Shown here one piece after another: positions 31,590 to 40,617 of a stretch of DNA of 48,910 nucleotides. The stretch covers positions 1 through 48,910 of the IMG/VR virus record IMGVR_UViG_3300023112_000025; one strand, given 5' to 3'. Made by a program: the position numbers and the translations under genes. Positions within the stretch are counted from its first letter, which is position 1. Every line of letters begins with the position of its first letter. Source of the DNA: a virus. The notes under the pieces were generated by a model. It was not told where the DNA came from. It ran no database searches and worked only from the letters and a program-made list of their open reading frames with translations.

Positions 31590-32192
31590 TTATTGATCAC
31601 CCATTTTCTGAGCATAATTATAATCCATCATTCCCTGGCCGACACCAGCTGCAATATTAGTCCCGAACGTTCCCATTTTGCTTGTCATCTGCATATTAGT
31701 TGCCAATGCATTATTGAAAGCCTGTGCACCGCCAATATTGATTCGTTGCTCGTTAGCAAGCATCGTACCTGCCATATCCATCCCGACATCCTTATCGGAA
31801 ACATCACTTGCTCTGAAGCCTCTTTCCATCTGGTCCTGAGACGTTGCATAAGCCCGGTCAAGAGTCGAACCGACAAAGTTGCGTACCCTGCTGTCTTCAG
31901 GTCGAATCGTCCTTGCAAGCTGGCTGTCCATGTCTCTTTTTGTCTGGTCGAAACTTTCCTGAAGCCCGCCTCTTGCACGTCTTCTTTGCAGGATATTAAA
32001 TGTTGGCGTACCGAACCCACCGCCACCGATCGCATTCGTCACCAATGGATAAACTTTTTCTTTTGCCCATCGAGCATCTTCGGTCTCGGCAATCTGAGGG
32101 CTTGGTGCAGAACCGCCGCCGCCACCACCGCCCTTAAAGCGGCAACTTGGCCCAGACCAGAAACTATTTACATTATAATTAAATTGATGCAT
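31590..32192 (-). CDS. Gly-rich internal virion protein
   Basis: 200 residues with a KGGGGGGGSAPSP segment near residue 20, a helical middle and a Met/Gly/Ala-rich end (GTFGTNIAAGVGQGMMDYNY). Similar in design to the next gene, so both may be components of one ejected channel. The N-terminus MHQFNYNVNSFWSG is unusual. No signature. GGA ribosome site; the start overlaps the GNAT stop by one base. Confidence 0.48.
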   Translation of the reverse strand: MHQFNYNVNSFWSGPSCRFKGGGGGGGSAPSPQIAETEDARWAKEKVYPLVTNAIGGGGFGTPTFNILQRRRARGGLQESFDQTKRDMDSQLARTIRPEDSRVRNFVGSTLDRAYATSQDQMERGFRASDVSDKDVGMDMAGTMLANEQRINIGGAQAFNNALATNMQMTSKMGTFGTNIAAGVGQGMMDYNYAQKMGDQ

Positions 32193-32617
32193 TATAATTC
32201 CTTTTCCATTCTAACTTCTTTGGATAGTGTCATATTCCATGCTCTCGCAAATGCTTTCGGATTACGTACTGTATCAACCTTATATCTTTTAGCACCACGA
32301 TCTTTCATCCATTGCTCGGCAAGAGCCAATGCCTTCTTTGCGTTTTCATGCCCGCATTCATTAGTTGAATGGCTAAACGGTAACCAAGCTGATTCCGGGT
32401 CGAGTAATTCAGGTGCAGCTGCCTGAGTAAATCCTACAATTCTATCATTCTTACGAACCACAAAGACTGCGACATTTGCCATCCATCCATAATTAAGATA
32501 GGCAAGGTAGTTCTTTGCGGAACAAGTTCGGCCTGGTATATCTCTGAACAGCATCAGCAACTGAGCGATCTCAGCCTCGGTCGGATTAACAAGTTGTCCA
32601 ATTTCAATATTATCCAT
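32192..32617 (-). CDS. GNAT-type acetyltransferase
   Basis: 141 residues. The GNAT pattern is present: strands at VAVFVVRKNDRIVGFTQAA (motif D/A region), an acyl-CoA-loop-like segment SHSTNECGHENAKKALALAEQWM with a long helix, and the final strands RYKVDTVRNPKAFARAWNMTL. Phage GNATs are often found next to tail-fibre or virion genes, as here. Substrate unknown; modification of a virion or host protein is possible. The glycine-rich Q/RxxGxG/A loop is poorly kept, so CoA binding needs testing. Confidence 0.55.
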   Translation of the reverse strand: MDNIEIGQLVNPTEAEIAQLLMLFRDIPGRTCSAKNYLAYLNYGWMANVAVFVVRKNDRIVGFTQAAAPELLDPESAWLPFSHSTNECGHENAKKALALAEQWMKDRGAKRYKVDTVRNPKAFARAWNMTLSKEVRMEKEL

Positions 32618-32626
32618 TCCTGTTTC

Positions 32627-33220
32627 TTATTGACCTCCTATAACCATGAGAGAAACAATATCTGCGTCTATAGGAACTGCCGTGGTATTGTTTAATACCT
32701 GTATCCTCAAGTTTCCCGTTCCGACAGCTATCGGCCGCAATGTCGTCAATGCCACAGCTGGCACATGATGCGAGAAAGTGAAAGCATAATTAGTATTGTT
32801 AAATGGAGTCGTGAAATTTACCGTATAATCACCAGTTCCATTTTTTGTTACTGAGCTTACATTTAATGCATCAGCTGGTGTTATCGGAGTACTTCCTGTT
32901 CCGGCGAATCGACACCATGCCTTCATTGTCCGCTTTGAGTTGCTAATCAGTGACGCGGCTTGGTTATTAACGAATTCAGTGCTCGCTGCCTTGTCGGTAT
33001 CGTCACCGATTGTCTGCGTCTTTACATAGCAGTAGTCGCCGTTGCTGAAATCCTTTAGCCCACTAACGACCTGTGCCGAGTCCTTGTCTACTGCATTACC
33101 AATAACTTCAGTATTAGCCCATGCTTCTACTTCAGCTACTCGTTCAAGTTCTTTCGAAGCAAATATTTTCTGGCCTGCAACGATATCTGATACTGTCATG
33201 CTTAGTGCATCTATTGGCAT
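32627..33220 (-). CDS. Fibre-like virion protein
   Basis: 197 residues. N-terminal helical segment, and a C-terminal beta module (DYTVNFTTPFNNTNYAFTFS, then NLRIQVLNNTTAVPIDADIV) of the kind found at the ends of phage fibres and head spikes. Position after a membrane/coiled-coil gene and before the GNAT gene. Receptor binding is inferred. Confidence 0.5.
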   Translation of the reverse strand: MPIDALSMTVSDIVAGQKIFASKELERVAEVEAWANTEVIGNAVDKDSAQVVSGLKDFSNGDYCYVKTQTIGDDTDKAASTEFVNNQAASLISNSKRTMKAWCRFAGTGSTPITPADALNVSSVTKNGTGDYTVNFTTPFNNTNYAFTFSHHVPAVALTTLRPIAVGTGNLRIQVLNNTTAVPIDADIVSLMVIGGQ

Positions 33221-33224
33221 TCAA

Positions 33225-33530
33225 TTACCCTACTTTCTTGAGAACTTCTCTAATATCGCCAGCCATCTCCTTGACACCGGATTTCACTTCGTTGATGTCA
33301 GCAGATAACTGCGTATGTTTCATTTCGAATACTTCATGACGAACAAAGTTCGAATCGTCCTGGTGAATGTCCGCATCTTGAATATGTCTATTCGTTGCCT
33401 CGTAAACCTTGGCAATTTTTTCATCAGTCTTTTGCGATAGTTTGAAAGACCAGATATACACACCCACTACTGCCGAGAACATAAATGCTTGTAATCCAAA
33501 TATTAGTTTAATCAATGTTGCGATATCCAT
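33225..33530 (-). CDS. Membrane-anchored coiled-coil protein (XhlA/holin-like?)
   Basis: 101 residues. Residues 5-27 are a transmembrane helix (LIKLIFGLQAFMFSAVVGVYIW); the rest is charged and coiled-coil-like (TDEKIAKVYEATNRHIQDAD, then ADINEVKSGVKEMAGDIREVLKKV). The start at 33530 has AAGGAG 6 bases upstream; a longer frame does not. Such proteins occur in phages as XhlA-like lysis partners or as tail-associated proteins. It could be the missing holin-side partner of the transglycosylase, but nothing proves that. Confidence 0.55.
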   Translation of the reverse strand: MDIATLIKLIFGLQAFMFSAVVGVYIWSFKLSQKTDEKIAKVYEATNRHIQDADIHQDDSNFVRHEVFEMKHTQLSADINEVKSGVKEMAGDIREVLKKVG

Positions 33531-33540
33531 GTCTTTCTCC

Positions 33541-35700
33541 TTATGCCACAAGCGGCAACAATTTATAGTAAACTGCAAGTCCAAGTATTTTGAGATTTCT
33601 GGAATCATTATTTGAAACGGTTATATTTACTCGATTAGATTTTATAACACGTTTTATTTTCTTATGGATATTATTGTATCCTTCAGAGAAACCAGCATAT
33701 CCGGGTTCGTCTGCGTCTGCAGGGTCGGTAGTTCCCGCACCCGCAGCCCAAACTCCATCATCCCACACAGCAACAAATTCTTCTGCGACATTTTGACCGA
33801 GCTGTTCCTGGAAAGCCCTTGTCGTGCTAAAGTCGTTATCTGAACCCTCTACTGAGACATTGGCGTCTACATAAACTCCCTCAACAAGCAATGTCACGGA
33901 CGATATAAATGTTTTTCTGAATTCGCCGCCAAATTGAATATTGCTTTTCTTGATCGATGCTGGAATCCCAAGCATCCCATCAAAGACAGCTCCGGTAACA
34001 GATGAATAATCGTGATAGTCCCTACCCTCATAAGTCGAGTCTGTAACTACCGGAACAATATCATTGTAGTCGTGTTCGTAAACATAGCTCTTGCTATCTC
34101 CTTGGCCAATGCTATATAGAGTTCTCCTGCCTGCCGATATCGTCTCATGCGTCATTAGATGCTGAGTCCACGAGTTCAGATCAACGTCATAAACAAAAGT
34201 TTTCCTTACAAAGTCGCTTGTATCTATAAAGGTCAAATAATACCTTCGCTCAAAGAATGCAGAATAGATAAGCGAATCCTCGTCGTATTTTTTTACCGTC
34301 TTTGATATTCTATGTCCATCATCACGCGGGAAGTCGCCTTTAGATCCATACTGTGTGACGAAATCCGCAAAGTAGACGGTTTCATGTGCCATCCACATTA
34401 TCCCATGCCCGATCACTTGTACGGAATTGCCGTCATTAGTCCCTATGTTGCAAATCTTGAACGCAGCACCGTCCATTGTAGTTTTCTGGTAAGTGGAGGA
34501 TTCAGTAAAGGCATAGAATTTACGGTTAAATTCAACAACAGCCTTGCCCTCTGCGTTAAGATAGTCGAAGTCTAATGGATTCCATATATCAGGGCTTCCT
34601 CCAACGCTCCTGATCATCTTGTAAGGCATTGAAGCGTCGAACCCTACCATATAGCCATCGAGGTTGCGAACATGCAGCACGCTCAAAGGAGAAGCCCCTG
34701 ACGGGTTGGTTCCTTCAGGTAAGTCTTCAATCCCCTCGAAACCGAATGGAGTCGCATCAACATACGTTGTTATCGCATTAACAGCCGTAACCTCTGTTTC
34801 GCCTATAAACTTGTATGGTCCGTTGATGTTATTGAATGGTGCTCTGTAAATCATCAACTTACTTATACCGGACGGAACCGTTACGCCGGTAAAGGCTATT
34901 GAGACCTGACCTCTATTTGTTGCATCTACACTTATAGGCATTGCATCGGTATTGCCGGGCGTCACAAGGGTCGATGAAGATTCTCCGTATTTCGTTGTAA
35001 CATTGGCATCGTCATAGAAATAAGCATATTTATAATACAATGTTCCAGCCGTTATCCTGCTAAACCCTTCTCCGTTCGTCCCCAACGTTCCGGCAGGCGT
35101 AAAGGCTGTTGCTAACGGTGCTGTCAAACCAAGGTCACTTAAAGTGCCGTCCCCAGTGCCATTGTCCGGGGTCCATCTTTCTGGATTGGTCGCACCTGGG
35201 AATATTAGTAAATCAAATGCTTGGTTGATCCTGTACGAATCAAGTGACAATGTTGTATTGTCTTCGATAGCATCAGACCAAATATCCTTCCATGTTTCAG
35301 TAGCAAGGCAATAAACAGCAACGACTAGTTTGACAGTTGTTGTGTAAGTAAATCTACCCCAAACAACATGAAGTTCGTTCTGATAAGACCATCCGGATAC
35401 ATCCTCCTGGAATGTTCTTTGTCCGTCAAGCTGAGTGAGCGTATATGTATTGCCGCCAATATCAACTTCGATCGGCTTGTCCTGAAAGGTACTGCTGAAT
35501 GTCATTGGCCTGAAAGGTGGACGCGTGTACGTTTGTCCTTCCCGGTTAAAGTAAACATTGCTCATTACGCCGAATTGATTCTTAGCTTGCGTAGCTTCAG
35601 CATCAGTGAGATTAAGGCCACCAGAAAAGTCAGTCAATATTTCAATATCAAAAGTTTCTTGACTGTATGACGGTTTAGTTGGTTGTTTTACTGGAAACAT
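33541..35700 (-). CDS. P22 gp10-like tail hub / DNA-stabilisation protein
   Basis: 719 residues, beta-rich throughout. It starts with FDIEILTDFSGGLNLTDAEATQ, resembling the start of podovirus proteins that take this position (P22 gp10 family, DNA-stabilisation and tail needle platform), with repeated blade-like segments (SYVYEHDYNDIVPV..., GTLGTNGEGFSRITAGTLYYKY). It follows two adaptor genes and precedes internal proteins, which fits a hub that closes the portal. Assignment is by order and general composition. GGAGG ribosome site; the stop of the adjacent adaptor touches its ATG. Confidence 0.5.
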   Translation of the reverse strand: MFPVKQPTKPSYSQETFDIEILTDFSGGLNLTDAEATQAKNQFGVMSNVYFNREGQTYTRPPFRPMTFSSTFQDKPIEVDIGGNTYTLTQLDGQRTFQEDVSGWSYQNELHVVWGRFTYTTTVKLVVAVYCLATETWKDIWSDAIEDNTTLSLDSYRINQAFDLLIFPGATNPERWTPDNGTGDGTLSDLGLTAPLATAFTPAGTLGTNGEGFSRITAGTLYYKYAYFYDDANVTTKYGESSSTLVTPGNTDAMPISVDATNRGQVSIAFTGVTVPSGISKLMIYRAPFNNINGPYKFIGETEVTAVNAITTYVDATPFGFEGIEDLPEGTNPSGASPLSVLHVRNLDGYMVGFDASMPYKMIRSVGGSPDIWNPLDFDYLNAEGKAVVEFNRKFYAFTESSTYQKTTMDGAAFKICNIGTNDGNSVQVIGHGIMWMAHETVYFADFVTQYGSKGDFPRDDGHRISKTVKKYDEDSLIYSAFFERRYYLTFIDTSDFVRKTFVYDVDLNSWTQHLMTHETISAGRRTLYSIGQGDSKSYVYEHDYNDIVPVVTDSTYEGRDYHDYSSVTGAVFDGMLGIPASIKKSNIQFGGEFRKTFISSVTLLVEGVYVDANVSVEGSDNDFSTTRAFQEQLGQNVAEEFVAVWDDGVWAAGAGTTDPADADEPGYAGFSEGYNNIHKKIKRVIKSNRVNITVSNNDSRNLKILGLAVYYKLLPLVA

Positions 35701-36314
35701 TACGCCTCCATCTGCATTGCATAAAGTGCGGCAGCTTGAAGTCTGATTCCTTCGTATTCTGCAAAGTGACCATTAGCAAGTCCGGCATCTCGGTCTGCTA
35801 TCCTTGCACAATAACAAAGATACTGTACTCCTGCCTGTGCCCATTGGTCTGGTATTAAAGTTTCTGACGACGTTGCTCCAAGATCTGCAGGAATAAATGA
35901 ACATGAAATAGTGACATTAAAGTTTACTGTCACGCCTGGCATTAGATCGAATGTCAACTGTTTCCCAAAAACAGAATACCGAGTTGGCAATACGGTGCTT
36001 GCTACAGGCAAGTCCTTCAAATCAGACAATTTACTTTTCGGCAAGAATGAATATTGAGTTCCAGAATCAAGACGAACCTGGAACGGAGTAATAATATCGC
36101 TTGCACCAGATATCCCTGCAGCAATCGCGGCGTAAGTTAATGTATCAGAAGTTACAGCTATCTGCTTAACAGACTGGACGCATTGAGTTTCTACGGCGAA
36201 TCTGCGTTGCCATTCATTGAGGTACGCAAGCATATCATCAAGATATGCATCATCTTCGATGTCAACCAGCAATCTCTGTGCCATAGTTATAATTTCTGAG
36301 GCTGTGTATGCCAT
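35700..36314 (-). CDS. Head-tail connector / adaptor protein
   Basis: 204 residues. MAYTASEIITMAQRLLVDIE, DDMLAYLNEWQRRFAVETQ (helical start), then beta-rich middle, and a helical end with WAQAGVQYLCYCARIADRDA. This is the usual shape of podovirus head-tail adaptors (P22 gp4-like; DUF6682-type). The ATG overlaps the stop of the paired adaptor (TAATG). The two adaptors in tandem suggest a ring pair under the portal. Confidence 0.55.
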   Translation of the reverse strand: MAYTASEIITMAQRLLVDIEDDAYLDDMLAYLNEWQRRFAVETQCVQSVKQIAVTSDTLTYAAIAAGISGASDIITPFQVRLDSGTQYSFLPKSKLSDLKDLPVASTVLPTRYSVFGKQLTFDLMPGVTVNFNVTISCSFIPADLGATSSETLIPDQWAQAGVQYLCYCARIADRDAGLANGHFAEYEGIRLQAAALYAMQMEA

Positions 36315-37006
36315 TAGTCAGGTATCCTTCCTTCAACACTTCTACATACTTCGGAAAACTGTCTTCGCTGGACGTGTCGAGGTCCATCGCCATCGTACCC
36401 GTCTTTTATCTTTGCAATAACTTCTTCATATAAACTCTTGAAACTTCCGGCGTGTTGCGGCATTCCAAGTCCAACAACAGCTAATTGCTTAGCTTTGTTT
36501 TTGATCGCACTCATCAGAGTCGTTGGGAAGTTTGTGATTACGTCCGTAGGCAACTTCAACACCTTCATCGTGATAGTATATGTATTGTCCGGGATAGGCC
36601 ATAGCGTCAGCCTTACGATGTTTGGATCGTCCGAGCCAGTGTATGCGTAGGCGTAAGGTCTTCCCTCTGCATTGGCCCCTGGGTCGCTTTGATAGATAGT
36701 CTCTTCATCGATCAGACCAAGACATGCCTCTTCTGCTATGATACGTGCAGTCCCGGTTACAACCCGGAAGACATATTCGTCAAGATCAACATAATCCTGA
36801 CCGGCTACAGTATCGACTTCGAACGTAGATTCATGGAAAGTAAACGTAGCCACTCCGTATTCAAGCAGGACCAGCTGGTAGGCATCGATGATCGCTGAGC
36901 GTACAATGTCCACCTCGATAGCTGTCATCGTCTGACGGCCCGTTATATTCCTGTGAAGCTGTTGCGTCTCGCTTACTATGTCGTTTACTGTATTGTATAA
37001 CCTCAT
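36314..37006 (-). CDS. Second head-tail connector-like protein
   Basis: 230 residues. Same general design as the next gene: helical start (NDIVSETQQLHRNITGRQ, AIIDAYQLVLLEYG), a beta core with VDTVAGQDYVDLDE and IVRLTLWPIPDNTYTITMKV, and a helical end (KQLAVVGLGMPQHAG). The VAGQxYVDLD and LWPxPDNxYTIxM elements occur in podovirus adaptor proteins. Strong ribosome site AAGGAGA. Confidence 0.52.
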   Translation of the reverse strand: MRLYNTVNDIVSETQQLHRNITGRQTMTAIEVDIVRSAIIDAYQLVLLEYGVATFTFHESTFEVDTVAGQDYVDLDEYVFRVVTGTARIIAEEACLGLIDEETIYQSDPGANAEGRPYAYAYTGSDDPNIVRLTLWPIPDNTYTITMKVLKLPTDVITNFPTTLMSAIKNKAKQLAVVGLGMPQHAGSFKSLYEEVIAKIKDGYDGDGPRHVQRRQFSEVCRSVEGRIPD

Positions 37007-37377
37007 GCTCTTTGTCTCCTTGGTGCGGCAAATAGAACCCTACCGCTTGCAACATTCTTAAGGTCTGCTTTTGCCTGATACAGTGCGTCTGCATCTTGGT
37101 CTGCCAGTATCTTATCGTTAAACTCATCGATCTCTTTAAGAGTATCCTGAGCTCTTTGCTTGTCGTACTTACTTCTGTGTCTCATCTGTTGTATTGCATG
37201 TTCTACACACTCGCATGAACATATCATATACGGAGGCGAACTGTTTGGTATGTACCACGCCTGAAGTCTATGATCTTTCTGGTTTCTGCCAAACCGTATC
37301 TTCCTGTCGTCAAACTCTCTCTGCAACCGTTTCTGGTCGTTGCGTTCTTCGACAAGGTATCTTAATCCTGATTCCAT
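37003..37377 (-). CDS. Hypothetical protein in the head-tail block
   Basis: 124 residues, charged and helical, with CSCEC (53-57) between two helices. ATGA overlap with the next gene. The ribosome site is AAAGGG. The Cys cluster and basic start (DQKRLQREFDDRKIRFGR) suggest a small metal or assembly protein. Unrecognised. Confidence 0.55.
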   Translation of the reverse strand: MESGLRYLVEERNDQKRLQREFDDRKIRFGRNQKDHRLQAWYIPNSSPPYMICSCECVEHAIQQMRHRSKYDKQRAQDTLKEIDEFNDKILADQDADALYQAKADLKNVASGRVLFAAPRRQRA

Positions 37378-37396
37378 CTTTAATCCCTTAAAGTTT

Positions 37397-37424
37397 GGGA
37401 TGGATACAGTGAAGTACCCACCCC
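37397..37424 (-). promoter_or_regulatory. Strong intergenic stem-loop
   Basis: Leftward, an 11-bp stem (414-424 with 397-407; two G-U pairs) closed by six bases, between the decoration-type gene and the next gene. No T-run follows, so it is more likely an mRNA-stabilising or partial-termination hairpin than a full terminator. Confidence 0.65.
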
Positions 37425-37436
37425 GTTATTGATTGA

Positions 37437-38132
37437 TTAAGTCAACAATGCATGACCGAAAATACGAATAAGGAACTGACCTGCCGTGTAAGTGGCATCA
37501 TCCGACCCGCCTTGAGTCAAGTAGTAGTAGTAGTTCGCTACCATACCGGGAACATTATTGACGATTGTTTCTCCAAGAGCCCAGTCACCTGTGCCGTCAC
37601 AAAGCGTAGCAGTGTTTGCTACTGTGTCATCAAAGGTTTCATCTGCCGCAGAACCCTGAACAAGAAGAATATCTGCATCACCAGCGGTAGGCACTTCAAG
37701 GCAAGACATTTCTACCTTAAATACCTGACCATTAGTTGCAACGACATTCCTTCCGATGTAAGCCGCATCAGTACCCGGAGTCTGCGTTCCGATTACATCA
37801 TTAGCTGTGCCAGAGGAATCTAAACCAGTAAGATCGATCTTAATCTCAGTGATTATGATGCCGTTTTCAATTCTGCGGTATGTTGCAGGGGTAGCCGCTG
37901 TTCCTATTGCACCTGTAGCGTGCTCGGCTGTTACGGCAGTCTGTACATTTGTAGATTCTACCCAAGCAGACCCACTGTATGTCTTCCATACGTCGTTAGT
38001 AGTATCAAACCACAAATCGCCTTCAGCTGGAACCCAGATACCGTCCGGTACGGCAGCTAGTTCTGCAGCAGTACCTTTGAACGTAAGTCCAAAAGTGCCA
38101 CTATCGTTATAACATTTTTGAGGATTTATCAT
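37437..38132 (-). CDS. Probable decoration or fibre-like virion protein
   Basis: 231 residues, beta-rich and Thr/Gly/Ala-rich. The first 60 have the WFDTTNDVWKTYSGSAWVES motif (short Trp-containing stretch common in phage fibre heads and virion proteins), the rest a jelly-roll-like module ending TAGQFLIRIFGHALLT. It lies directly after the coat gene between two stem-loops, which points to a highly expressed virion component such as a decoration or spike. Ribosome site AAAGG. Confidence 0.52.
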   Translation of the reverse strand: MINPQKCYNDSGTFGLTFKGTAAELAAVPDGIWVPAEGDLWFDTTNDVWKTYSGSAWVESTNVQTAVTAEHATGAIGTAATPATYRRIENGIIITEIKIDLTGLDSSGTANDVIGTQTPGTDAAYIGRNVVATNGQVFKVEMSCLEVPTAGDADILLVQGSAADETFDDTVANTATLCDGTGDWALGETIVNNVPGMVANYYYYLTQGGSDDATYTAGQFLIRIFGHALLT

Positions 38133-38155
38133 AATAAACCTTTCGAGTAAGCTTA

Positions 38156-38176
38156 GTGAGGGCCGGAAGCCCCCAC
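38156..38176 (-). promoter_or_regulatory. Intergenic stem-loop after the coat gene
   Basis: Leftward 8-bp stem GTGGGGGC with GGCCCTCAC-side bases (one G-U), five-base loop, no T-run. As with the hairpin at 37397-37424 it flanks the gene at 37437-38132 and may set mRNA levels after the coat gene. Confidence 0.6.
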
Positions 38177-38191
38177 CAAGTCATTAAGATT

Positions 38192-39601
38192 CTAGTAAGA
38201 GAGTCCTGTGGCCTTCAACTGACCATTAGGATTCTCACAGATGAACTCACAGTAGTTCACTGCGGTGCCGAACAGGTTGTCGCTACCTTCCATGTTCCTG
38301 AGAACACGGCCGCCATCTTCAATCCATTCAAAGCCATTGGTGGCCTTGGCGAACTTGAAGTCGTTGGTGTTCAGCATGAACAATGAACCCGGTTGCAGAG
38401 AGGTAAGGCTCTGCAGCAACAGACTGTATTGGTCGATCACAACGCCGATAGACTTAAATCCAAACATCGAATCCATAGTCTTCATGTCGAATCGCCTGTC
38501 CTCTTTCCGGTTGCTGAAGTATTTCAGCCGGCTCTTTGGATCAGTGACCAGAACATTCGGAACGCTCTGTTTGATATTAACCAGATCAAGAACCCAGTCC
38601 ATCAGAAGCTCTTCGTCTAGTTCGGCACCTGCAGCCGCCTTGAACGTACTCTTCAGAGCGTGCGGATGTGTGGAACGAGTCAGGCCCCAGATAGTGGAAT
38701 AGTTAGTTCCATCATCGACGAGGTTGTACAAACCGTTCAACTCAAGGCAAGAGTCGGCAGTAGTGCTGCCATCAGCTTCGATCTGTCCGTATGCGTTTTC
38801 AAGAACCACAACATATTCAACAGCTGTAAGGTCTGCTGATACGTCAATAGTGCTTCCAGATACATTCTTAAGAGCGAATGTATTGTCTTCGTAATCGACA
38901 GCATCGATCTCGAAAGTGCCATACAGGTCTGCTGTATTCATGGTTCCATCGAACTCAGAAGCAAGTACGATATTGACACGGATGCCCGGCTGTAGCCACT
39001 GACACTTACTATACGCACCACCAGAAGTAGCGGTCAACGCTGCTCCTGCCGCATAAGCGTTTACAGCAGTAGTATCGGTGTTCATGATGTAGTAACCATC
39101 ACCGACATCGTTGGTCGTTGCCATAGCATTAGTGAACCGACAAAGTTCACCATCACCAGCACCACCGACGATTCTTTCCATCTGCTGTCTGGCAAGCTTG
39201 AGTGTGTCGTCCATTGCAGAACTAACTGCATCGACATAAGCACCTTCACCCTGCCGTACCGTACGAGAGGCAGGTCCGGTCAGAGAGAAGTAAGCGTTCA
39301 ACTGCTTAATGCGAGTAGAACCCTGGAATCCCTTTTGCTTGCGACCTTTAACAAAGTCACCACCCTCAGAGATACCACCAAAGCCACCAGCACCACGATG
39401 CTTGAATGCCTTGATAATCTTATTCCCTGCGAAGTCGATCGTTCCACCGAAGTCACCGAACATTTCCATGAGTGGAGTTGCATGGAAAGTCGTATTGTTC
39501 AACGCGTTCATATACACGTTCTTAAGCAATCCGTCAACGGTTGCACTGTACTGATGGCTCTGTCTGGTTGCATCAGTTATATTAACTACATTTGAAGCCA
39601 T
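38192..39601 (-). CDS. Major capsid (coat) protein
   Basis: 469 residues. Position after a scaffold gene, plus N-arm (SATVDGLLKNVYMNALNNTT), then the segment GGISEGGDFVKGRKQKGFQG of E-loop type, KLARQQMERIVGG spine-helix-like and a beta-rich inserted domain (IEADGSTTADSCLELN), fit an HK97-fold coat. Residues ~330-410 (LDLVNIKQSVPNVLVTDPKS) form the typical A-domain region. Strong ribosome site AGGAG. The length is in the range of podovirus coats with an extra domain. Confidence 0.78.
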   Translation of the reverse strand: MASNVVNITDATRQSHQYSATVDGLLKNVYMNALNNTTFHATPLMEMFGDFGGTIDFAGNKIIKAFKHRGAGGFGGISEGGDFVKGRKQKGFQGSTRIKQLNAYFSLTGPASRTVRQGEGAYVDAVSSAMDDTLKLARQQMERIVGGAGDGELCRFTNAMATTNDVGDGYYIMNTDTTAVNAYAAGAALTATSGGAYSKCQWLQPGIRVNIVLASEFDGTMNTADLYGTFEIDAVDYEDNTFALKNVSGSTIDVSADLTAVEYVVVLENAYGQIEADGSTTADSCLELNGLYNLVDDGTNYSTIWGLTRSTHPHALKSTFKAAAGAELDEELLMDWVLDLVNIKQSVPNVLVTDPKSRLKYFSNRKEDRRFDMKTMDSMFGFKSIGVVIDQYSLLLQSLTSLQPGSLFMLNTNDFKFAKATNGFEWIEDGGRVLRNMEGSDNLFGTAVNYCEFICENPNGQLKATGLSY

Positions 39602-39619
39602 AATTAAAATCTCCTACAA

Positions 39620-40615
39620 TTAGACCTGTCCCGAACCCTTCATATACTCTCTTGCCATCTGTGCATGATTCTGAGCATTGGCATTAGAGAACTGGTTAGC
39701 CGGAGGAGCAACGCTACCACCGCCTGAACCCGCTGGGTTTGGAATTTGTCTGTTTCCGTTTAAGTGATTATTAGGAGCTTGTCCACTCCTAACCTGATTT
39801 GCACCAATCTGAATATAGTGCTGTTTAAGAAGGTCGAGTTCGCCCGTTGCCTTAGTAGCAAAATGGTTGTACTGCTGCGGAGTAAGAGTTGCCGGGTCAA
39901 GACCAAGCTCTCTTGCACCTCTATCAGCCAGCACACCAGTAACCGACATTACTGCCAGTTCGGTTGCGTTTCGAATTCCTGCGTCCATCTGGGCAAAGTG
40001 TGGGTCACTCCTTGCTACATTCAAGACGGCATCCACATTTGCGTTCGCCTGCTGAGCCTGTTCGGTCGCGGCGTACTTCTGTGTGATTCCATTTATCATA
40101 GCTTCGGACTTTGCATCCATTGCTGTTAATAGACGGTTATTAGTTTCAAGGCTGACGCCCTCGCCGCTTGCAACTTCTGCATCGTATTCGGCTTTGGCAT
40201 CTGCAAGTTCTTGCACTGCTACTGCTACCGGATCGTTCCCAACGTTAGCCTGGTACTGATTACTTGGCTGTTGCGGAGGCTGTTGAGTTCCTTGGATATG
40301 ATTACGAACCATCTCAGGAGTGATTAGTCCTGCTTCAAGCTGTTCTGCTATATCGCTCATTGGGTCAATACCCACAGCCGATAACATCTTGTTAGTACGT
40401 GCGTTCTGCTGCAGGAGACGCTCGTTAACAGCTTTCAGGTCAATAGGCTTGTCATCGGCAACGTCAGCGTCCTGATTAAACGTGTCAACGTCTGGTTGCT
40501 GATCGCGTGCGGGTTCAGGAAATCCGCTACTTACATTTGACTGAACCATCGGGGTTATATCATTTACGCCGCTAGCGTCAGTTACCTGATCTGCGTTGTT
40601 TACATTAGTTTCCAT
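39620..40615 (-). CDS. Scaffolding protein
   Basis: 331 residues, Gln/Ala/Asn-rich and acidic at the start, helical in the middle (LKAVNERLLQQNARTNKML, VQELADAKAEYDAEVASGEG) and Gly/Pro/Asn-rich near the C-terminus with a short basic end (AREYMKGSGQV). Position between portal and coat and composition match scaffolds that guide shell assembly. Ribosome site AAAGGT. Confidence 0.72.
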   Translation of the reverse strand: METNVNNADQVTDASGVNDITPMVQSNVSSGFPEPARDQQPDVDTFNQDADVADDKPIDLKAVNERLLQQNARTNKMLSAVGIDPMSDIAEQLEAGLITPEMVRNHIQGTQQPPQQPSNQYQANVGNDPVAVAVQELADAKAEYDAEVASGEGVSLETNNRLLTAMDAKSEAMINGITQKYAATEQAQQANANVDAVLNVARSDPHFAQMDAGIRNATELAVMSVTGVLADRGARELGLDPATLTPQQYNHFATKATGELDLLKQHYIQIGANQVRSGQAPNNHLNGNRQIPNPAGSGGGSVAPPANQFSNANAQNHAQMAREYMKGSGQV

Positions 40616-40617
40616 TT

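Noticed and set aside
31169-32426. Long plus-strand ORFs opposite the virion genes (163 and 282 residues)
   Set aside because: They mirror the Gly/Ala-rich minus-strand genes, lack ribosome sites and run through several real gene boundaries.
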